A stretch of 8,019 nt of DNA from the NCBI GenBank assembly GCA_023701165.1, contig JAMPXL010000035.1, forward strand, positions 1 through 8,019, given 5' to 3'. A program made the translations under genes and the position numbers. This DNA comes from Geothrix sp. (GTDB lineage Bacteria > Acidobacteriota > Holophagae > Holophagales > Holophagaceae). Below the pieces are notes generated by a model. That model saw only the letters and a list, made by a program, of their open reading frames with translations. It had not been told where the DNA came from and ran no database searches. Of the stretch, positions 6,844 through 8,019 are shown piece by piece (positions within the stretch are counted from its first letter, which is position 1; each line of letters opens with the position of its first letter).

Positions 6844-8019
6844 TCAGCCTGCGGCGGAGATGGGCTGGGAGGGCAGGCCCAGCGCCTCTTCCACTTTCTG
6901 CCGGGTGATGCGTAGCGTCTCGCGGGACGTGCGCTTGTCCGAGGGCAGCTCGTACATGGGCTCCAGCAGGATCTGCTCCACGAGGCTGCGCAGGCCCCGG
7001 GCGCCCAGCTTGCGGGTGAGGGCCTGCTCGGCGATGGCGTCGATGGCGCCCTCCTCGAAGCTCAGGTCCACGTCGTCCATGTCGAACAGCTTCACGAACT
7101 GCTTGGTGATGGCGTTCTTGGGCTGGGTGAGGATGGCCACCAGGGCCTCCCGGTCCAGGGGCGAGAGGCCCGCCACCACGGGCAGGCGGCCCACCAGCTC
7201 GGGGATGAGGCCGAACTTGATGATGTCCTCGGGCTCCACCAGGCGCAGCAGGTTCTCCTTGTCCTCTTTCGACGAGGGCGTGGAGCCGAAGCCCACGGCC
7301 TTGGCGCGGATGCGCTGCTTGATGATGTCCTCGATGCCCACGAAGGCGCCGCCGCAGATGAACAGGATGTTGCTGGTGTCCAGCTGGATGAACTCCTGGT
7401 GCGGGTGCTTGCGCCCGCCCTGGGGCGGCACATTGGCCACCGTGCCTTCCACCAGCTTCAGCAGGGCCTGCTGCACGCCCTCGCCGCTCACGTCGCGGGT
7501 GATGCTGGGGTTCTCGCTCTTGCGGCCCACCTTGTCGATCTCGTCGATGAAGACGATGCCCCGCTGGGCCCGCTCCACGTCGTAGTTGGCGGCCTGCAGC
7601 AGCTTGGTGAGGATGTTCTCCACGTCCTCGCCCACGTAGCCGGCTTCCGTCAGGGTGGTGGCGTCGGCCATGGCCAGGGGCACGTCCAGGAAGCGGGCCA
7701 GGGTCTGGGCCAGCAGGGTCTTGCCCGTGCCTGTGGGGCCGAGCAGCAGGATGTTGCTCTTGGACAGCTCCACCTCCGCGCCGCCCAGGGCCTTCCGGGG
7801 GGTGACGATGCGCTTGTAGTGGTTGTAGACCGCCACGCTCAGGCGCTTCTTGGCCGATTCCTGGCCGATGACGTAGTCATCCAGGAAGGCCTTGATCTCC
7901 TTGGGCCGGCTGAGCCGGGCGTCGGGCTTGCCCAGGGGCTTGCCCTGGCGGCTCATGCGCAGCTGCAGCTGGCCCGCCTCCAGACACTCGTTGCAGATGA
8001 AGGCCTCGGGCCCCGCCAG
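6844..8019 (-). CDS. clpX: ClpX, ATP-dependent unfoldase of ClpXP (N-terminus beyond window)
   Basis: Here 391 residues are visible and the gene continues past the right edge. ATG at 7956 is an internal Met: the frame is open to the edge and the 21 extra residues contain [13 protein letters not shown], the second half of the ClpX C4 zinc-binding domain, with its second Cys pair. Counting from the window edge, the AAA+ core has Walker A GPTGTGKT (94-101), pore loop GYVG (127-130), Walker B FIDEID (D159, E160), the [13 protein letters not shown] segment, the [10 protein letters not shown] (RKH) loop, the ClpP-docking tripeptide as VGF (242-244) instead of the common [25 protein letters not shown], and sensor II GARGLRS. 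ClpX recognises tagged substrates, unfolds them with ATP and threads them into ClpP. clpP often lies just upstream of clpX, so it may lie beyond the edge. lon follows directly. The identification is secure. Confidence 0.98.
   Translation of the reverse strand: MAGPEAFICNECLEAGQLQLRMSRQGKPLGKPDARLSRPKEIKAFLDDYVIGQESAKKRLSVAVYNHYKRIVTPRKALGGAEVELSKSNILLLGPTGTGKTLLAQTLARFLDVPLAMADATTLTEAGYVGEDVENILTKLLQAANYDVERAQRGIVFIDEIDKVGRKSENPSITRDVSGEGVQQALLKLVEGTVANVPPQGGRKHPHQEFIQLDTSNILFICGGAFVGIEDIIKQRIRAKAVGFGSTPSSKEDKENLLRLVEPEDIIKFGLIPELVGRLPVVAGLSPLDREALVAILTQPKNAITKQFVKLFDMDDVDLSFEEGAIDAIAEQALTRKLGARGLRSLVEQILLEPMYELPSDKRTSRETLRITRQKVEEALGLPSQPISAAG

Noticed and set aside
4518..6908. 796-residue open frame on the + strand opposite lon
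   Set aside because: Its product is Gln/His/Gly/Leu-rich low-complexity sequence typical of the antisense of a GC-rich gene, while lon on the other strand has every catalytic motif.
7954..7956. ATG as the true start of clpX
   Set aside because: The frame stays open to the window edge and the upstream residues match the ClpX zinc-binding domain (FICNEC), so this Met is internal.

Overview
The window comes from a GC-rich bacterial chromosome. The lipid-anchored lipoprotein and the NtrC-type regulators suggest a Gram-negative lineage. The overall flavour would suit an Acidobacteriota member such as Holophagaceae, but this is an impression and not a demonstrated assignment. No rRNA, tRNA, CRISPR array or insertion sequence was seen, and no stretch over 300 bases lacks a gene.

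Left part (1-2418, + strand). The window opens with the last 35 codons of an unidentified gene. Next come two genes related to sigma-54 activators (bacterial enhancer-binding proteins). The first (137-856) is a short, degenerate relative: the Walker A lysine, Walker B acidic residues and GAFTGA loop are all missing, while the PGN-RELRN end of the AAA+ module and a Fis-type helix-turn-helix remain. The second (895-2418) is a complete NtrC-class response regulator (receiver, AAA+, Fis HTH) whose HTH resembles flagellar regulators of the FlbD kind. Two abutting hairpins lie between them, directly before the second gene's ribosome-binding site.

Middle part (2448-4379). A leftward pair encodes a 66-residue two-helix membrane protein and a YihY/BrkB-family inner-membrane protein. 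Divergent from it, across a 143-base AT-enriched intergenic stretch, is a lipoprotein of unknown function. The start of that gene and its upstream region have much lower GC than everything around them, which suggests later acquisition.

Right part (4404-8019, - strand). clpX and lon, separated by 16 bases, form a classic protein quality-control operon transcribed leftward. clpX runs off the right edge: its reading frame continues past the internal ATG at 7956 into the zinc-binding domain, so its true start lies outside the window. lon appears to start with TTG. The lipoprotein gene and lon are convergent, with 24 bases between their stop codons.

The most interesting feature is the core-deleted enhancer-binding-protein relative placed just upstream of an intact response regulator, with the tandem hairpins between them.
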